Source of the DNA: Nematostella vectensis
Lineage: Eukaryota > Cnidaria > Anthozoa > Actiniaria > Edwardsiidae
NCBI RefSeq assembly: GCF_932526225.1
Contig: NC_064039.1
Span: forward strand, 17,416,639 to 17,480,638
DNA: 64,000 bases
Reading direction: 5' to 3'
Position 1 is the first letter of the stretch; each line of letters starts with the position of its first letter. The translations under genes and the position numbers were made by a program. The notes below the pieces were generated by a model that was not told where the DNA came from, ran no database searches, and worked only from the letters and a program-made list of their open reading frames with translations. Positions 9,783 to 22,469 of this stretch are shown one piece after another.

Positions 9783-11013
9783 GTACCCATATTACCTAGC
9801 TCTTGAAACCCTGTGACTTGTTGAACCATCCCCTAAAACCCTGCACCTCCAAGACCAAGCCATTGATACCCTCTACCCCTGTGTACCCACTCATTTATAA
9901 CTTGCACCCCTATGACCTAGTTCTTGATATCATTGACCCTTATTACCATCCCTTGAAGTCTAGTACCCGTTTGACCAACTCTTGTTACCCTGTACACCTG
10001 TCACCTCACCCACTAACTCACTTATCTTAACGTCCCCTTCACGTCCTTATCTTAACACCCCTGAAAAAATCCCAAGTTAATCTGACCTGGATTCGAACCA
10101 CTGGCCTCTTGTTTGAGAAGCGAAGCCCGTACCACTGAGCTATCGCGCCACTCTCTTGAAAACTAGAAGTAACTACCGTATAGCCTTGTTTACCCAGCCT
10201 TATAAGGTTTAGAGTAGTTTTTCCTTGATATCCCGAGAGTGGCGCTATGGCTTAGTGGTACGGGCTTCGCTTCTCAAGCAAACGGGCCAGGGTTCGAATC
10301 CAGGAAAGATAAACTAGAGACTTTTTCAGGGGTGTTAAGGTAAGGACGGTGGCATTAGTGGGTGGGTGCACAGGGGAAAAGGATATAAACGGCAGGGTCA
10401 CAGATGTGCAAGTTGGTAAGCGCTTGGCCCTACATGGGTAAAGGGTAGTTTTGTGATTAGGTGTCATAGGGTGTAGGTCAGTTAGGATGGGTAGGCAGGG
10501 ATATAGGGTAGTAAGTGCTAGGTCATAGGGGTGTAGCTTTGTTAGGAGTTGGTACTCAGGGGTATAGGGTAGTAAGTGCTAAGTCATAGGGGTGTAACTT
10601 AGTTAGAGGTGGGTACCCATGGGTATAGGGTAGTTAGTGCTACGTCGTGGGGGTGTAGCTTAGCTAGGTGTATGTACTTAGGGGTATAGGCTACTTAGTG
10701 CTAGGACATAGGGGTGTAGTTTAGTTAGGACTGGGTACACAGGGTTATAGGGGTGTAGTTTAGTTAGGGTATAGTTTTAAGGGGTATAGGGTAGTTAGTG
10801 CTACGTCACAGGGGTGTAGCTTAGCAAGGGTTGGGTACTCAGGGGTAAAGTGTAGTTATTGCTAGGTCATAGGGGTGAGGCTCAGTTAGGGGTAGGTATT
10901 CAGGAGTATAGCTTAGTTAGTGCTAGGTCGTAGGGGTGAAGCTTAGTTAGGCGTGGATACTCAGGGATATATGGTAGCTATTATTATTAATTATTATTAT
11001 TAATTATTATAAT
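9783..11013. repeat. Unit U8, class L, 1,231 bp
   Basis: Left arm retains the GTGACTTGTTGAACC variant of U7, as expected for the downstream copy of the ~818-bp duplication. Minus element 10086-10149 (type F); plus element 10241-10304, A box TGGCTTAGTGG (still consensus), trailer AGGAAAGAT instead of AGGTAAGAT. Confidence 0.95.
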
Positions 11014-12247
11014 GTCTCTATATTACCTAGCTCTTGAAACCCTGTGACTGGTTGAACCATCCCCTAAAACCCTGCACCTCCAAGACCAAGCCATTGATAC
11101 CCTCTACCCCTGTGTACCAACTCATTTATGACTTGCACCCCTATTACCTAGTTCTTGATATCATTGACCCTTATTACCATCCCTTGAAGTCTAGTACCCG
11201 TTTGACCAATTCTTGTTACCCTGTACACCTGTCACCTCACCCACTAACTCACTTATCTTAACGTCCCCTTCACGTCCTTATCTTAACACCCCCGAAAAAA
11301 ATCCCAAGTTAATCTGACCTGGATTCGACTCACGGGCCCCTTGTTTGAGAAGCGAAGCCCGTACCACTGAGCTATCGCGCCACTCTCTTGAAAACTAGAA
11401 GTAACTACCGTATAGCCTTGTTTACCCAGCCTTATAAGGTATACAGTAGTTTTTTCTTGATATCTCGAGAGTGGCGCTATGGCTCAGTGGTACGGGCTTC
11501 GCTTCTCAAGCAAACGGGCCAGGGTTCGAATCCAGGTAAGATAAACTAGAGACTTTTTCAGGGGTGTTAAGGTAAGGACGGTGGCATTAGGGGGTGGGTG
11601 CACAGGGGAAAAGGATATAAACGGCAGGGTCACAGATGTGCAAGTTGGTAAGCGCTTGGTCCTAAATGGGTAAAGGGTAGTTATGTGATTAGGTGTCATA
11701 GGGGTGTAGGTTAGTTAGGGATGGGTAGGCAGGGATATGGGGTAGTAAGTGCTAGGTCATAGGGGTGTAGCTTTGTTAGGGGTTGGTACTCAGGGGTATA
11801 GGGTAGTAAGTGCTAAGTCATAGGGGTGTAACTTAGTTAGCGGTGGGTACCCATGGGTATAGGGTAGTTAGTGCTAGGTCGTAGGGGTGTAGCTTAGCTA
11901 AGTGTATGTACTTAGGGGTATAGGCTACTTAGTGCTAGGACATAGGGGTGTAGTTTAGTTAGGAGTGGGTACACAGGGTTATAGGGGTGTAGTTTAGTTA
12001 GGGTATGGTTTTAAGGGGTATAGGGTAGTTAGTGCTACGTCACAGGGTTGTAGCTTAGCAAGGGTTGGGTACTCAGGGGTAAAGTGTAGTTATTGCTAGG
12101 TCATAGGGGTGAGGCTCAGTTAGGGGTAGGTATTCAGGAGTATAGCGTAGTTAGTGCTAGGTAGTAGGGGTGTAGCTTAGTTAGGCGTGGATACTCAGTG
12201 ATATAGGGTAGCTATTATTATTAATTATTATTATTAACTATTATAAT
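11014..12247. repeat. Unit U9, class L, 1,234 bp
   Basis: Minus element 11318-11381 (type V); flank GGTATACAG; plus element 11473-11536 intact. Begins with the GTCTCTATATT variant and shares its left arm with U6 and U12. Confidence 0.95.
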
Positions 12248-13472
12248 GTACCCATATTACCTAGCTATTGAAACCCTGTGACTGGTTGAACCATCCCCTA
12301 AAACCCTGCACCTCCAAGACCAAGCCATTGATACCCTCCACCCCTGTGTACCCACTCATTTATAACTTGCACCCCTATGACCTAGTTCTTGATATCATTG
12401 ATCCTTATTACCATCCCTTGAAGTCTAGTACCCGTTTGACCAACTCTTGTTACCCTGTCACCTCACCCACTAACTCACTTATCTTAACGTCCCCTTCACG
12501 TACTTATCTTAACACCCCTGAAAAAATCCCAAGTTAATCTGACCTGGATTCGAATCACTGGCCTCTTGTTTGAGAAGCGAAGCCCGTACCACTGTGCTAT
12601 CGCGCCACTCTCTTGAAAACTAGAAGTAACTACCGTATAGCCTTGTTTACCCAGCCTTTTAAGGTATAGAGTAGTTTTTCCTTGATATCTCGAGAGTGGG
12701 GCTATGGCTCAGTGGTACGGGCTTCGCTTCTCAAGCAAACGGGCTAGGGTTCTTATAAAGGTAAGATAAACTAGAGACTTTTTCAGGGGTGTTAAGGTAA
12801 GGACGGTGGCATTAGGGGGTTGGTGCACAGGGGAAAAGGGTATAAACGGCAGGGTCACAGGTGTGCAAGTTGGTAAGCGCTTGGTCATACATGGGTAAAG
12901 GGTAGTTATGTGATTAGGTGTCATAGGGGTGTAGGTCAGTTAGGATGGGTAGGCAGGGATATAGGGTAGTAAGTGCTAGGTCATAGGGGTGTAGCTTTGT
13001 TAGGGGTTGGTACTCAGGGGTATAGGGTAGTAAGTGCTAAGTCATAAAGGTGTAACTTAGTTAGAGGTGGGTACCCATGGGTATAGGGTAGTTAGTGCTA
13101 CGTCGTGGGGGTGTAGCTTAGCTAGGTGTATGTACTTAGGGGTATAGTCTACTTAGTGCTATTACATATGGGGTGTAGTTTAGTTAGGAGTGGGGACACA
13201 GGGTTATAGGGGTGTAGTTTAGTTAGGGTATGGTTTTAAGGGGTATAGGCTAGTTAGTGCTACGTCACAGGGGTGTAGCTTAGCAAGGGTTGGGTACTCA
13301 GGGGTAAAGTGTAGTTATTGCTAGGTCATAGGGGTGAGGCTCAGTTAGGGGTAGGTATTCAGGAGTATAGCGTAGTTAGTGCTAGGTCGTAGGGGTGTAG
13401 CTTAGTTAGGCGTGGATACTCAGGGATATAGGGTAGCTATTATTATTAATTATTAGTATTAATTATTATAAT
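12248..13472. repeat. Unit U10, class L, 1,225 bp
   Basis: An 8-bp loss in the left arm near 12449 (CCCTGTCACC instead of CCCTGTACACCTGTCACC) accounts for the shorter length and is shared with U13. Minus element 12543-12606 has B box GATTCGAATCC. Palindrome CCTTTTAAGG. Plus element 12698-12761 has the same dead B box as U3. Confidence 0.95.
12698..12761 (+). pseudogene. Plus tRNA-like element with destroyed B box (U10)
   Basis: GGTTCTTATAAAG stands in place of the B box, as in U3, together with GGGCTAGGG in the T stem where other copies have GGGCCAGGG. The A box is intact. Confidence 0.75.
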
Positions 13473-14731
13473 GTACCCATATTACCTAGCTCTTGAAACC
13501 CTGTGACTGGTTGAACCATCCCCTAAAACCCTGCACCTCCAAGACCAAGCCATTGATACCCTCTACCCCTGTGTACCCACTCATTTATAACTTGCACCCC
13601 TATGACCTAGTTCTTGATATCATTGACCCTTATTACCATCCCTTGAAGTCTAGTACCCGTTTGACCAACTCTTTTTACCCTGTACACCTGTCACCTCACC
13701 CACTAACTCACTTATCTTAACGTCCCCTTCACGTCCTTATCTTAACACCCCTGAAAAAATCCCAAGTTAATCTGACCTGGATTCGAACCACGGGCCTCTT
13801 GTTTGAGAAGCGAAGCCCGTACCACTGAGCTATCGAGCCACTCTCTTGAAAACTGGAAGTAACTACCGTATAGCCTTGTTTACCCAGCCTTATAAGGTTT
13901 AGAGTAGTTTTTCCTTGATATCTCGAGAGTGGCGCTATGGCTCAGTGGTACGGGCTTCGCTTCTCAAGCAAACGGGCCAGGGTTCGAATCCAGGTAAGAT
14001 AAACTAGAGACTTTTTCAAAGGTGTTAAGGTAAGGACGGTGGCATTAGGGGGTGGGTGCACAGGGGAAAAGGATATAAACGGCAGGGTCACAGATGTGCA
14101 AGTTGGTAAGCGCTTGGTCATACATTGGTAAAGGGTAGTTATGTGATTAGGTGTCATAGGGGTGTAGGTCAGTTAGGGATGGGTAGCCAGGGATATGGGG
14201 TAGTAAGTGCTAGGTCATAGGGGTGTAGCTTTGTTAGGGGTTGGTACTCAGGGGTATAGGGTAGTAAGTGCTAAGTCATAGGGGTGTAACTTAGTTAGAG
14301 GAGGGTACCCATGGGTATAGGGTAGTTAGTGCTACGTCGTGGGGGTCTAGCTTAGCTGAGTGTATGTACTTAGGGGTATAGGCTACTTAGTGCTAGGACA
14401 TAGGGGTGTAGTTTAGTTAGGAGTGGGTACACAGGGTTACAGGGGTGTAGTTTAGTTAGGGTATGGTTTTAAGGGGTATAGGGTAGTTAGTGCTACGTAA
14501 CAGGGGTGTAGCTTAGCAAGGGTTGGGTACTCAGGGGTAAAGTGTAGTTATTGCTAGGTCATAGGGGTGAGGCTCAGTTAGGGGTAGGTATTCAGGAGTA
14601 TAGCGTAGTTAGTGCTACGTCGTAGAAGTGTAGCTTAGTTAGGCGTGGATACTCAGGGATATAGGGTAGCTATTATTATTAATTATTATTATTAATTATT
14701 ATTATTAATTATTGATATTAATTATTATAAT
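13473..14731. repeat. Unit U11, class L, 1,259 bp
   Basis: Minus element 13776-13839 (type F, GAGCC edge as in U5); plus element 13931-13994 intact; trailer TTTTTCAAAGGTG. Right arm shares the private U5 variants. AT tract 14673-14731. Confidence 0.95.
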
Positions 14732-16025
14732 GTCTCTATATTACCTAGCTCTTGAAACCCTGTGACTGGTTGAACCATCCCCTAAAACCCTGCACCTCCA
14801 AGACCAAGCCATTGATACCCTCTACCCCTGTGTACCAACTCATTTATGACTTGCACCCCTATTACCTAGTTCTTGATATCATTGACCCTTATTACCATCC
14901 CTTGAAGTCTAGTACCCGTTTGACCAATTCTTGTTACCCTGTACACCTGTCACCTCACCCACTAACTCACTTATCTTAACGTCCCCTTCACGTCCTTATC
15001 TTAACACCCCCGAAAAAAATCCCAAGTTAATCTGACCTGGATTCGACTCACGGGCCCCTTGTTTGAGAAGCGAAGCCCGTACCACTGAGCTATCGCGCCA
15101 CTCTCTTGAAAACTAGAAGTAACTACCGTATAGCCTTGTTTACACAGCCTTATAAGGTATACAGTAGTTTTTTCTTGATATCTCGAGAGTGGCGCTATGG
15201 CTCAGTGGTACGGGCTTCGCTTCTCAAGCAAACGGGCCAGGGTTCGAATCCAGGTAAGATAAACTAGAGACTTTTTCAGGGGTGTTAAGGTAAGGACGGT
15301 GGCATTAGGGGGTGGGTGCACAGGGGAAAAGGATATAAACGGCAGGGTCACAGATGTGCAAGTTTGTAAGCGCTTGGTCCTAAATGGGTAAAGGGTAGTT
15401 ATGTGATTAGGTGTCATAGGGGTGTAGGTCAGTTAGGGATGGGTAGCCAGGGATATGGGGTAGTAAGTGCTAGGTCATAGGGGTGTAGCTTTGTTAGGGG
15501 TTGGTACTCAGGGGTATAGGGTAGTAAGTGCTAAGTCATAGGGGTGTAACTTAGTTAGCGGTGGGTACCCATGGGTATAGGGTAGTTAGTGCTAGGTCTT
15601 AGGTGTGTAGCTTAGCTAGGTGTATGTACTTAGGGGTATAGGCTACTTAGTGCTAGGACATAGGGGTGTAGTTTAGTTAGGAGTGGGTACACAGGGTTAT
15701 AGGGGTGTAGTTTAGTTAGGGTATGGTTTTAAGGGGTATAGGGTAGTTAGTGCTACGTCACAGGGTTGTAGCTTAGCAAGGGTTGGGAACTCAGGGGTAA
15801 AGTGTAGTTATTGCTAGGTTATAGGGGTGAGGCTCAGTTAGGGGTAGGTATTCATTAGTATAGCGTAGTTAGTGCTACGTCGTAGGGGTGTAGCTTAGTT
15901 AGGCGTGGATACTCATGTATATAGGGTAGCTATTATTATTAATTATTATTATTAATTATTATTATTAATTATTATTATTAATTATTATTATTAATTATTA
16001 ATTATTAATTATTAATTATTATAAT
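14732..16025. repeat. Unit U12, class L, 1,294 bp
   Basis: Minus element 15036-15099 (type V); flank GGTATACAG; plus element 15191-15254 intact. Right arm matches U6 in its private variants. The AT tract (15933-16025, TTATTATTAA words) is about 60 bp longer than standard. Confidence 0.95.
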
Positions 16026-16783
16026 GTACCCATATTACCTAGCTCTTGAAACCCTGTGACTGGTTGAACCGTCCCCTAAAACATTGCACCTCCAAGACCA
16101 AGCCATTGATACCCTCTACCCCTGTGTACCCACTCATTTATAACTTGCACCCCTATGACCTAGTTCTTGATATCATTGACCCTTATTACCATCCCTTGAA
16201 GTCTAGTACCCGTTTGACCAACTCTTGTTACCCTGTCACCTCACCCACTAACTCACTTATCTTAACGTCCCCTTCACGTCCTTATCTTAACACCCCTGAA
16301 AAAATCCCAAGTTAATCTGACCTGGATTCCAACCACTGGCCTCTTGTTTGAGAAGCGAAGCCCGTACCACTGAGCTATCGCGCCACTCTCTTGAAAAATA
16401 GAAGTAACTACCGTATAGCCTTGTTTACCCAGCCTTATAAGGTTTAGAGTAGTTTTTCCTTGATATCTCGAGAGTGGCGCTATGGCTCAGTGGTACGGGC
16501 TTCGCTTCTCAAGCAAACGGGCCAGGGTTCGAATCCAGGTAAGATAAACTAGAGACTTTTTCAGGGGTGTTAAGGTAAGGACGGTGGCATTAGGGGGTGG
16601 GTGCACAGGGGAAAAGGGTATAAACGGCAGGGTCACAGGTGAGCAAGTTGGTAAGCGCTTGGTCATACATGGGTAAAGGGTAGTTATGTGATTAGGTGTC
16701 ATAGGGGTGTAGGTCAGTTAGGATGGATACTCAGGGATATAGGGTAGCTATTATTATTAATTATTATTATTAATTATTATAAT
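16026..16783. repeat. Unit U13, class S, 758 bp
   Basis: First short unit. Minus element 16321-16384 with B box altered (GGATTCCAACC on plus strand); plus element 16476-16539 intact. Right arm jumps at about 16720 from the first monomer (GTCAGTTAGG) directly to the last (ATGGATACTCAGGG), removing about 466 bp. Shares the 8-bp left-arm loss of U10. Confidence 0.95.
16593..16618 (+). other. Potential G-quadruplex motif (U13; recurs in many units)
   Basis: Pattern G5-T-G3-TGCACA-G4-AAAA-G3 in 26 bases, about 54 bp past the plus tRNA-like core. It satisfies the usual four-tract rule. Units with AAAAGGATAT instead of AAAAGGGTAT keep only three full tracts. A conserved TATAAA follows immediately (16619-16624). 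Confidence 0.6.
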
Positions 16784-18017
16784 GTACCCATATTACCTAG
16801 CTCTTGAAACCCTGTGACTGGTTGAACCGTCCCCTAAAACCCTGCACCTCCAAGACCAAGCCATTGATACCCTCTACCCCTGTGTACCAACTCATTTATA
16901 ACTTGCACCCCTATGAGCTAGTTCTTGATATCATTGACCCTTATTACCATCCCTTGAAGTCTAGTACCCGTTTGACCAATTCTTGTTACCCTGTACACCT
17001 GTCACCTCACCCACTAACTCACTTATCTTAACGTCCCCTTCACGTCCTTATCTTAACACCCACGAAAAAAATCCCAAGTTAATCTGACCCGGATTCGACT
17101 CACGGGCCCCTTGTTTGAGAAGCGAAGCCCGTACCACTGAGCTATCGCGCCACTCTCTTGAAAACTAGAAGTAACTACCGTATAGCCTTGTTTACCCAGC
17201 CTTATAAGGTATACAGTAGTTTTTTCTTGATATCTCGAGAGTGGCGCTATGGCTCAGTGGTACGGGCTTCGCTTCTCAAACAAACGGGCCAGGGTTCGAA
17301 TCCAGGTAAGATAAACTAGAGACTTTTTCAGGGGTGTTAAGGTAAGGACGGTGGCATTAGGGTGTGGGTGCACAGGGGAAAAGGATATAAACGTCAGGGT
17401 CACAGATGTGCAAGTTGGTAAGCGCTTGGTCCTACATGGGTAAAGGGTAGTTATGTGATTAGGTGTCATAGGGGTGTAGGTTAGTTAGGGATGGGTAGGC
17501 AGGGATATGGGGTAGTAAGTGCTAGTTCATAGGGGTGTAGCTTTGTTAGGGGATGGTACTCAGGGGTATAGGGTAGTAAGTGCTAAGTCATAGGGGTGTA
17601 ACTTAGTTAGCGGTGGGTACCCATGGGTATAGGGTAGTTAGTGCTAGGTCGTAGGGGTGTAGCTTAGCTAAGTGTATGTACTTAGGGGTATAGGCTACTT
17701 AGTGCTAGGACATAGGGGTGTAGTTTAGTTAGGAGTGGGTACACAGGGTTATAGGGGTGTAGTTTAGTTATGGTATGGTTTTAAGGGGTATAGGGTAGTT
17801 AGTGCTACGTCACAGGGGTGTAGCTTAGCAAGGGTTGGGTACTCAGGGGTAAAGTGTAGTTATTGCTAGGTCATAGGGGTGAGGCTCAGTTAGGTGTAGG
17901 TATTCAGGAGTATAGCGTAGTTAGTGCTAGGTCGTAGGGGTGTAGCTTAGTTAGGCGTGGATACTCAGGGATATAGGGTAGCTATTATTATTAATTATTA
18001 GTATTAATTATTATAAT
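16784..18017. repeat. Unit U14, class L, 1,234 bp
   Basis: Minus element 17088-17151 (type V, preceded by ACCCGG instead of ACCTGG); flank GGTATACAG; plus element 17243-17306 with TTCTCAAACAAA, which breaks one anticodon-stem pair. Forms a 2,000-bp pair with U13 or U15. Confidence 0.95.
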
Positions 18018-18783
18018 GTACCCATATTACCTAGCTCTTGAAACCCTGTGACTGGTTGAACCATCCCCTAAAACCCTGCACCTCCAAGACCAAGCCATTG
18101 ATACCCTCTACCCCTGTGTACCCACTCATTTATAACTTGCACCCCTATGACCTAGTTCTTGATATCATTGACCCTTATTACCATCCCTTGAAGTCTAGTA
18201 CCCGTTTGACCAACTCTTGTTACCCTGTACACCTGTCACCTCACCCACTAACTCACTTATCTTAACGTCCCCTTCACGTCCTTATCTTAACACCCCTGAA
18301 AAAATCCCAAGTTAATCTGACCTGGATTCGAACTACGGGCCTCTTGTTTGAGAAGCGAAGCCCGTACCACTGAGCTATCGCGCCACTCTCTTGAAAACTA
18401 GAAGTAACTACCGTATAGCCTTGTTTACCCAGCCTTATAAGGTTTAGAGTAGTTTTTCCTTGATATCTCGAGAGTGGCGCTATGGCTCAGTGGTACGGGC
18501 TTCGCTTCTCAAGCAAACGGGCCAGGGTTCGAATCCAGGTAAGATAAACTAGAGACTTTTTCAGGGGTGTTAAGGTAAGGATGGTGGCATTAGGGGGTGG
18601 GTGCACAGGGGAAAAGGGTATAAACGGCAGGGTCACAGGTGAGCAAGTTGGTAAGCGCTTGGTCATACATGGGTAAAGGGTAGTTATGTGATTAGGTGTC
18701 ATAGGGGTGTAGGTCAGTTAGGATGGATACTCAGGGATATAGGGTAGCTATTATTATTAATTATTATTATTAATTATTATAAT
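18018..18783. repeat. Unit U15, class S, 766 bp
   Basis: Minus element 18321-18384 (GGATTCGAACTAC); flank GGTTTAGAG; plus element 18476-18539 intact; deletion junction at about 18720. Potential G-quadruplex present after the plus element. Confidence 0.95.
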
Positions 18784-20004
18784 GTACCCATATTACCTAG
18801 CTCTTGAAACCCTGTGACTGGTTGAACCGTCCCCTAAAACCCTGCACCTCCAAGACCAAGCCATTGATACCCTCTACCCCTGTGTACCAACTCATTTATA
18901 ACTTGCACCCCTATGACCTAGTTCTTGATATCATTGACCCTTATTACCATCCCTTGAAGTCTAGTACCCGTTTGACCAATTCTTGTTACCCTGTACACCT
19001 GTCACCTCACCCACTAACTCACTTATCTTAACGTCCCCTTCACGTCCTTATCTTAACACCCCCGAAAAAAATCCCAAGTTAATCTGACCTGGATTCGACT
19101 CACGGGCCCCTTGTTTGAGAAGCGAAGCCCGTACCACTGAGCTATCGCGCCACTCTCTTGAAAACTAGAAGTAACTACCGTATAGCCTTGTTTACCCAGC
19201 CTTATAAGGTATACAGTAGTTTTTTCTTGATATCTCGAGAGTGGCGCTATGGCTCAGTGGTACGGGCTTCGCTTCTCAAGCAAACGGGCCAGGGTTCGAA
19301 TCCAGGTAAGATAAACTAGAGACTTTTTCAGGGGTGTTAAGGTAAGGACGGTGGCATTAGGGGGTGGGTGCACAGGGGAAAAGGATATAAACGGCAGGGT
19401 CACAGATGTGCAAGTTGGTAAGCGCTTGGTCCTACATGGGTAAAGGGTAGTTATGTGATTAGGTGTCATAGGGGTGTAGGTTAGTTAGGGATGGGTAGGC
19501 AGGGATATGGGGTAGTAAGTAATAGGTCATAGGGGTGTAGCTTTGTTAGGGGTTGGTACTCAGGGGTATAGGGTAGTAAGTGCTAAGTCATAGGGGTGTA
19601 ACTTAGTTAGCGGTGGGTACCCATGGGTATAGGGTAGTTAGTGCTAGGTCGTAGGGGTGTAGCTTAGCTAAGTGTATGTACTTAGGGGTATAGGCTACTT
19701 AGTGCTAGGACATAGGGGTGTAGTTTAGTTAGGAGTGGGTACACAGGGTTATAGGGGTGTAGTTTAGTTAGGGTATGGTTTTAAGGGGTATAGGGTAGTT
19801 AGTGCTACGTCACAGGGGTGTAGCTTAGCAAGGGTTCGGTACTCAGGGGTAAAGTGTAGTTATTGCTAGGTCATAGGGGTGAGGCTCAGTTAGGGGTAGG
19901 TATTCAGGAGTATAGCGTAGTTAGTGCTAGGTCGTAGGGGTGTAGCTTAGTTAGGCGTGGATACTCAGGGATATAGGGTAGCTACTATTATTAATTATTA
20001 TAAT
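18784..20004. repeat. Unit U16, class L, 1,221 bp
   Basis: Minus element 19088-19151 (type V); flank GGTATACAG; plus element 19243-19306 intact. AT tract shortened by about 12 bp. Nearly the same as U14, 2,000 bp upstream. Confidence 0.95.
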
Positions 20005-21237
20005 GTACCCATATTACCTAGCTCTTGAAACCCTGTGACTGGTTGAACCATCCCCTAAAACCCTGCACCTCCAAGACCAAGCCATTGATACCCTCTACCC
20101 CTGTGTACCAACTCATTTATAACTTGCACCCCTATGACCTAGTTCTTGATATCATTGACCCTTATTAGCATCCCTTGAAGTCTAGTACCCGTTTGACCAA
20201 CTCTTGTTACCCTGTACACCTGTAACCTCACCCACTAACTCACTTATCTTAACTTCCCCTTCACGTCCTTATCTTAACACCCCCGAAAAAATCCCAAGTT
20301 AATCTGACCTGGATTCGAACCACGGGCCTCTTGTTTGAGAAGCGAAGCCCGTACCACTGAGCTATCGCGCCACTCTCTTGAAAACTAGAAGTAACTACCG
20401 TATAGCCTTGTTTACCCAGCCTTATAAGGTTTAGAGTAGTTTTTCCTTGATATCTCGAGAGTGGCGCTATGGCTCAGTGGTACGGGCTTCGCTTCTCAAG
20501 CAAACGGGCCAGGGTTCGAATCCAGGTAAGATAAACTAGAGACTTTTTCAGGGGTGTTAAGGTAAGGACGGTGGCATTAGGGGGTGGGTGCACAGGGGAA
20601 ATAGGTATAAACGGCAGGGTTACAGGTGAGCAAGTTTGTAAGCGCTTGGTCATACATGGGTAAAGGGTAGTTATGTGATTAGGTGTCATAGGGGTGTAGG
20701 TCAGTTAGGATGGGTAGGCAGGGATATAGGGTAGTAAGTGCTAGGTCATAGGGGTGTAGCTTTGTTAGGGGTTGGTACTCAGGGGTATAGGGTAGTAAGT
20801 GCTAAGTCATAGGGGTGTAACTTAGTTAGAGGTGGGTACCCATGGGTATAGGGTAGTTGGTGCTACGTCGTGGGGGTGTAGCTTAGCTAGGTGTATGTAC
20901 TTAGGGGTATAGGCTACTTAGTGCTAGGACATATAAGGTGCAGTTTAGTTAGGAGTGGGTACACAGGGTTAGAGGGGTGTAGTTTAGTTAGGGTATGGTT
21001 TTAAGGGGTATAGGGTAGTTAGTGCTACGTCACAGGGGTGTAGCTTAGCAAGGGTTGGGTACTCAGGGGTAAAGTGTAGTTATTGCTAGGTCATAGGGGT
21101 GAGGCTCAGTTAGGGGTAGGTATTCAGGAGTATAGCGTAGTTAGTGCTAGGTCGTAGGGGTGTAGCTTTGTTAGGCGTGGATACTCAGGGATATAGGGTA
21201 GCTATTATTATTAATTATTAGTATTAATTATTATAAT
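20005..21237. repeat. Unit U17, class L, 1,233 bp
   Basis: Minus element 20308-20371 (type F); flank GGTTTAGAG; plus element 20463-20526 intact. The left arm carries TTATTAGCATCCC, which introduces a stop into the common left-arm frame. The quadruplex is broken (GGGGAAATAGG). Confidence 0.95.
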
Positions 21238-22469
21238 GTACACATATTACCTAGCTCTTGAAACCCTGTGACTGGTTGAACCATCCCCTAAAACCCTGCA
21301 CCTCCAAGACCAAGCCATTGATACCCTCTACCCCTGTGTACCAACTCATTTATAACTTGCACCCCTATGACCTAGTTCTTGATATCATTGACCCTTATTA
21401 CCATCCCTTGAAGTCTAGTACCTGTTTGACCAACTCTTGTTACCCTGTACACCTGTCACCTCACCCACTAACTCACTTATCTTAACGTCCCCTTCATGTC
21501 CTTATCTTAACACCCCTGAAAAAATCTCAAGTTAATCTGACCTGGATTCGAACCACTGGCCTCTTGTTTGAGAAGCGAAGCCCGTACCACTGAGCTATCG
21601 CGCCACTCTCTTGAAAAATAGAAGTAACTACCGTATAGCCTTGTTTACCCAGCCTTATAAGGTTTAGAGTAGTTTTTCCTTGATATCTCGAGAGTGGCGC
21701 TATGGCTCAGTGGTACGGGCTTCGCTTCTCAAGCAAACGGGCCAGGGTTCGAATCCAGGAAAGATAAACTAGAGACTTTTTCAGGGGTGTTAAGGTAAGG
21801 ACGGTGGCATTAGAGGGTGGGTGCACAGGGGAAAAGGATATAAACGGCAGGGTCACAGATGTGCAAGTTGTTAAGCGCTTGGCCCTACATGGCTAAAGGG
21901 TAGTTATGTGATTAGGTGTCATAGGGGTGTAGGTCAGTTAGGATGGGTAGGCAGGGATATAGGGTAGTAAGTGCTAGGTCATAGGGGTGTAGCTTTGTTA
22001 GGGGTTGGTACTCAGGGGTATAGGGTAGTAAGTGCTAAGTCATAGGGGTGTAACTTAGTTAGAGGTGGGTACCCATGGGTATAGGGTAGTTAGTGCTACG
22101 TCGTGGGGGTGTAGCTTAGCTAGGTGTATGTACTTAGGGGTATAGGCTACTTAGTGCTAGGACATAGGGGTGTAGTTTAGTTAGGACTGGGTACACAGGG
22201 TTAGAGGGGTGTAGTTTAGTTAGGGTATAGTTTTAAGGGGTATAGGGTAGTTAGTGCTACGTCACAGGGGTGTAGCTTAGCAAGGGTTGGGTACTCAGGG
22301 GTAAAGTGTAGTTATTGCTAGGTCATGGGGGTGAGGCTCAGTTAGGGATAGGTATTCAGGAGTATAGCTTAGTTAGTGCTAGGTCGTAGGGGTGAAGCTT
22401 AGTTAGGCGTGGATACTCAGGGATATAGGGTAGCTATTATTATTAATTATTATTATTAATTATTATAAT
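21238..22469. repeat. Unit U18, class L, 1,232 bp
   Basis: Minus element 21541-21604 (type F, ACTGGCC); plus element 21696-21759 with both boxes intact and trailer AGGAAAGAT, the same trailer variant as U8, U22, U26, U28, U33 and U37. Confidence 0.95.

Noticed and set aside
16619-16624. TATAAA after the plus tRNA-like element as a Pol II TATA box
   Set aside because: It is conserved in all units, but no open frame or other promoter element follows it, and the array is rich in TATA-like words by composition.
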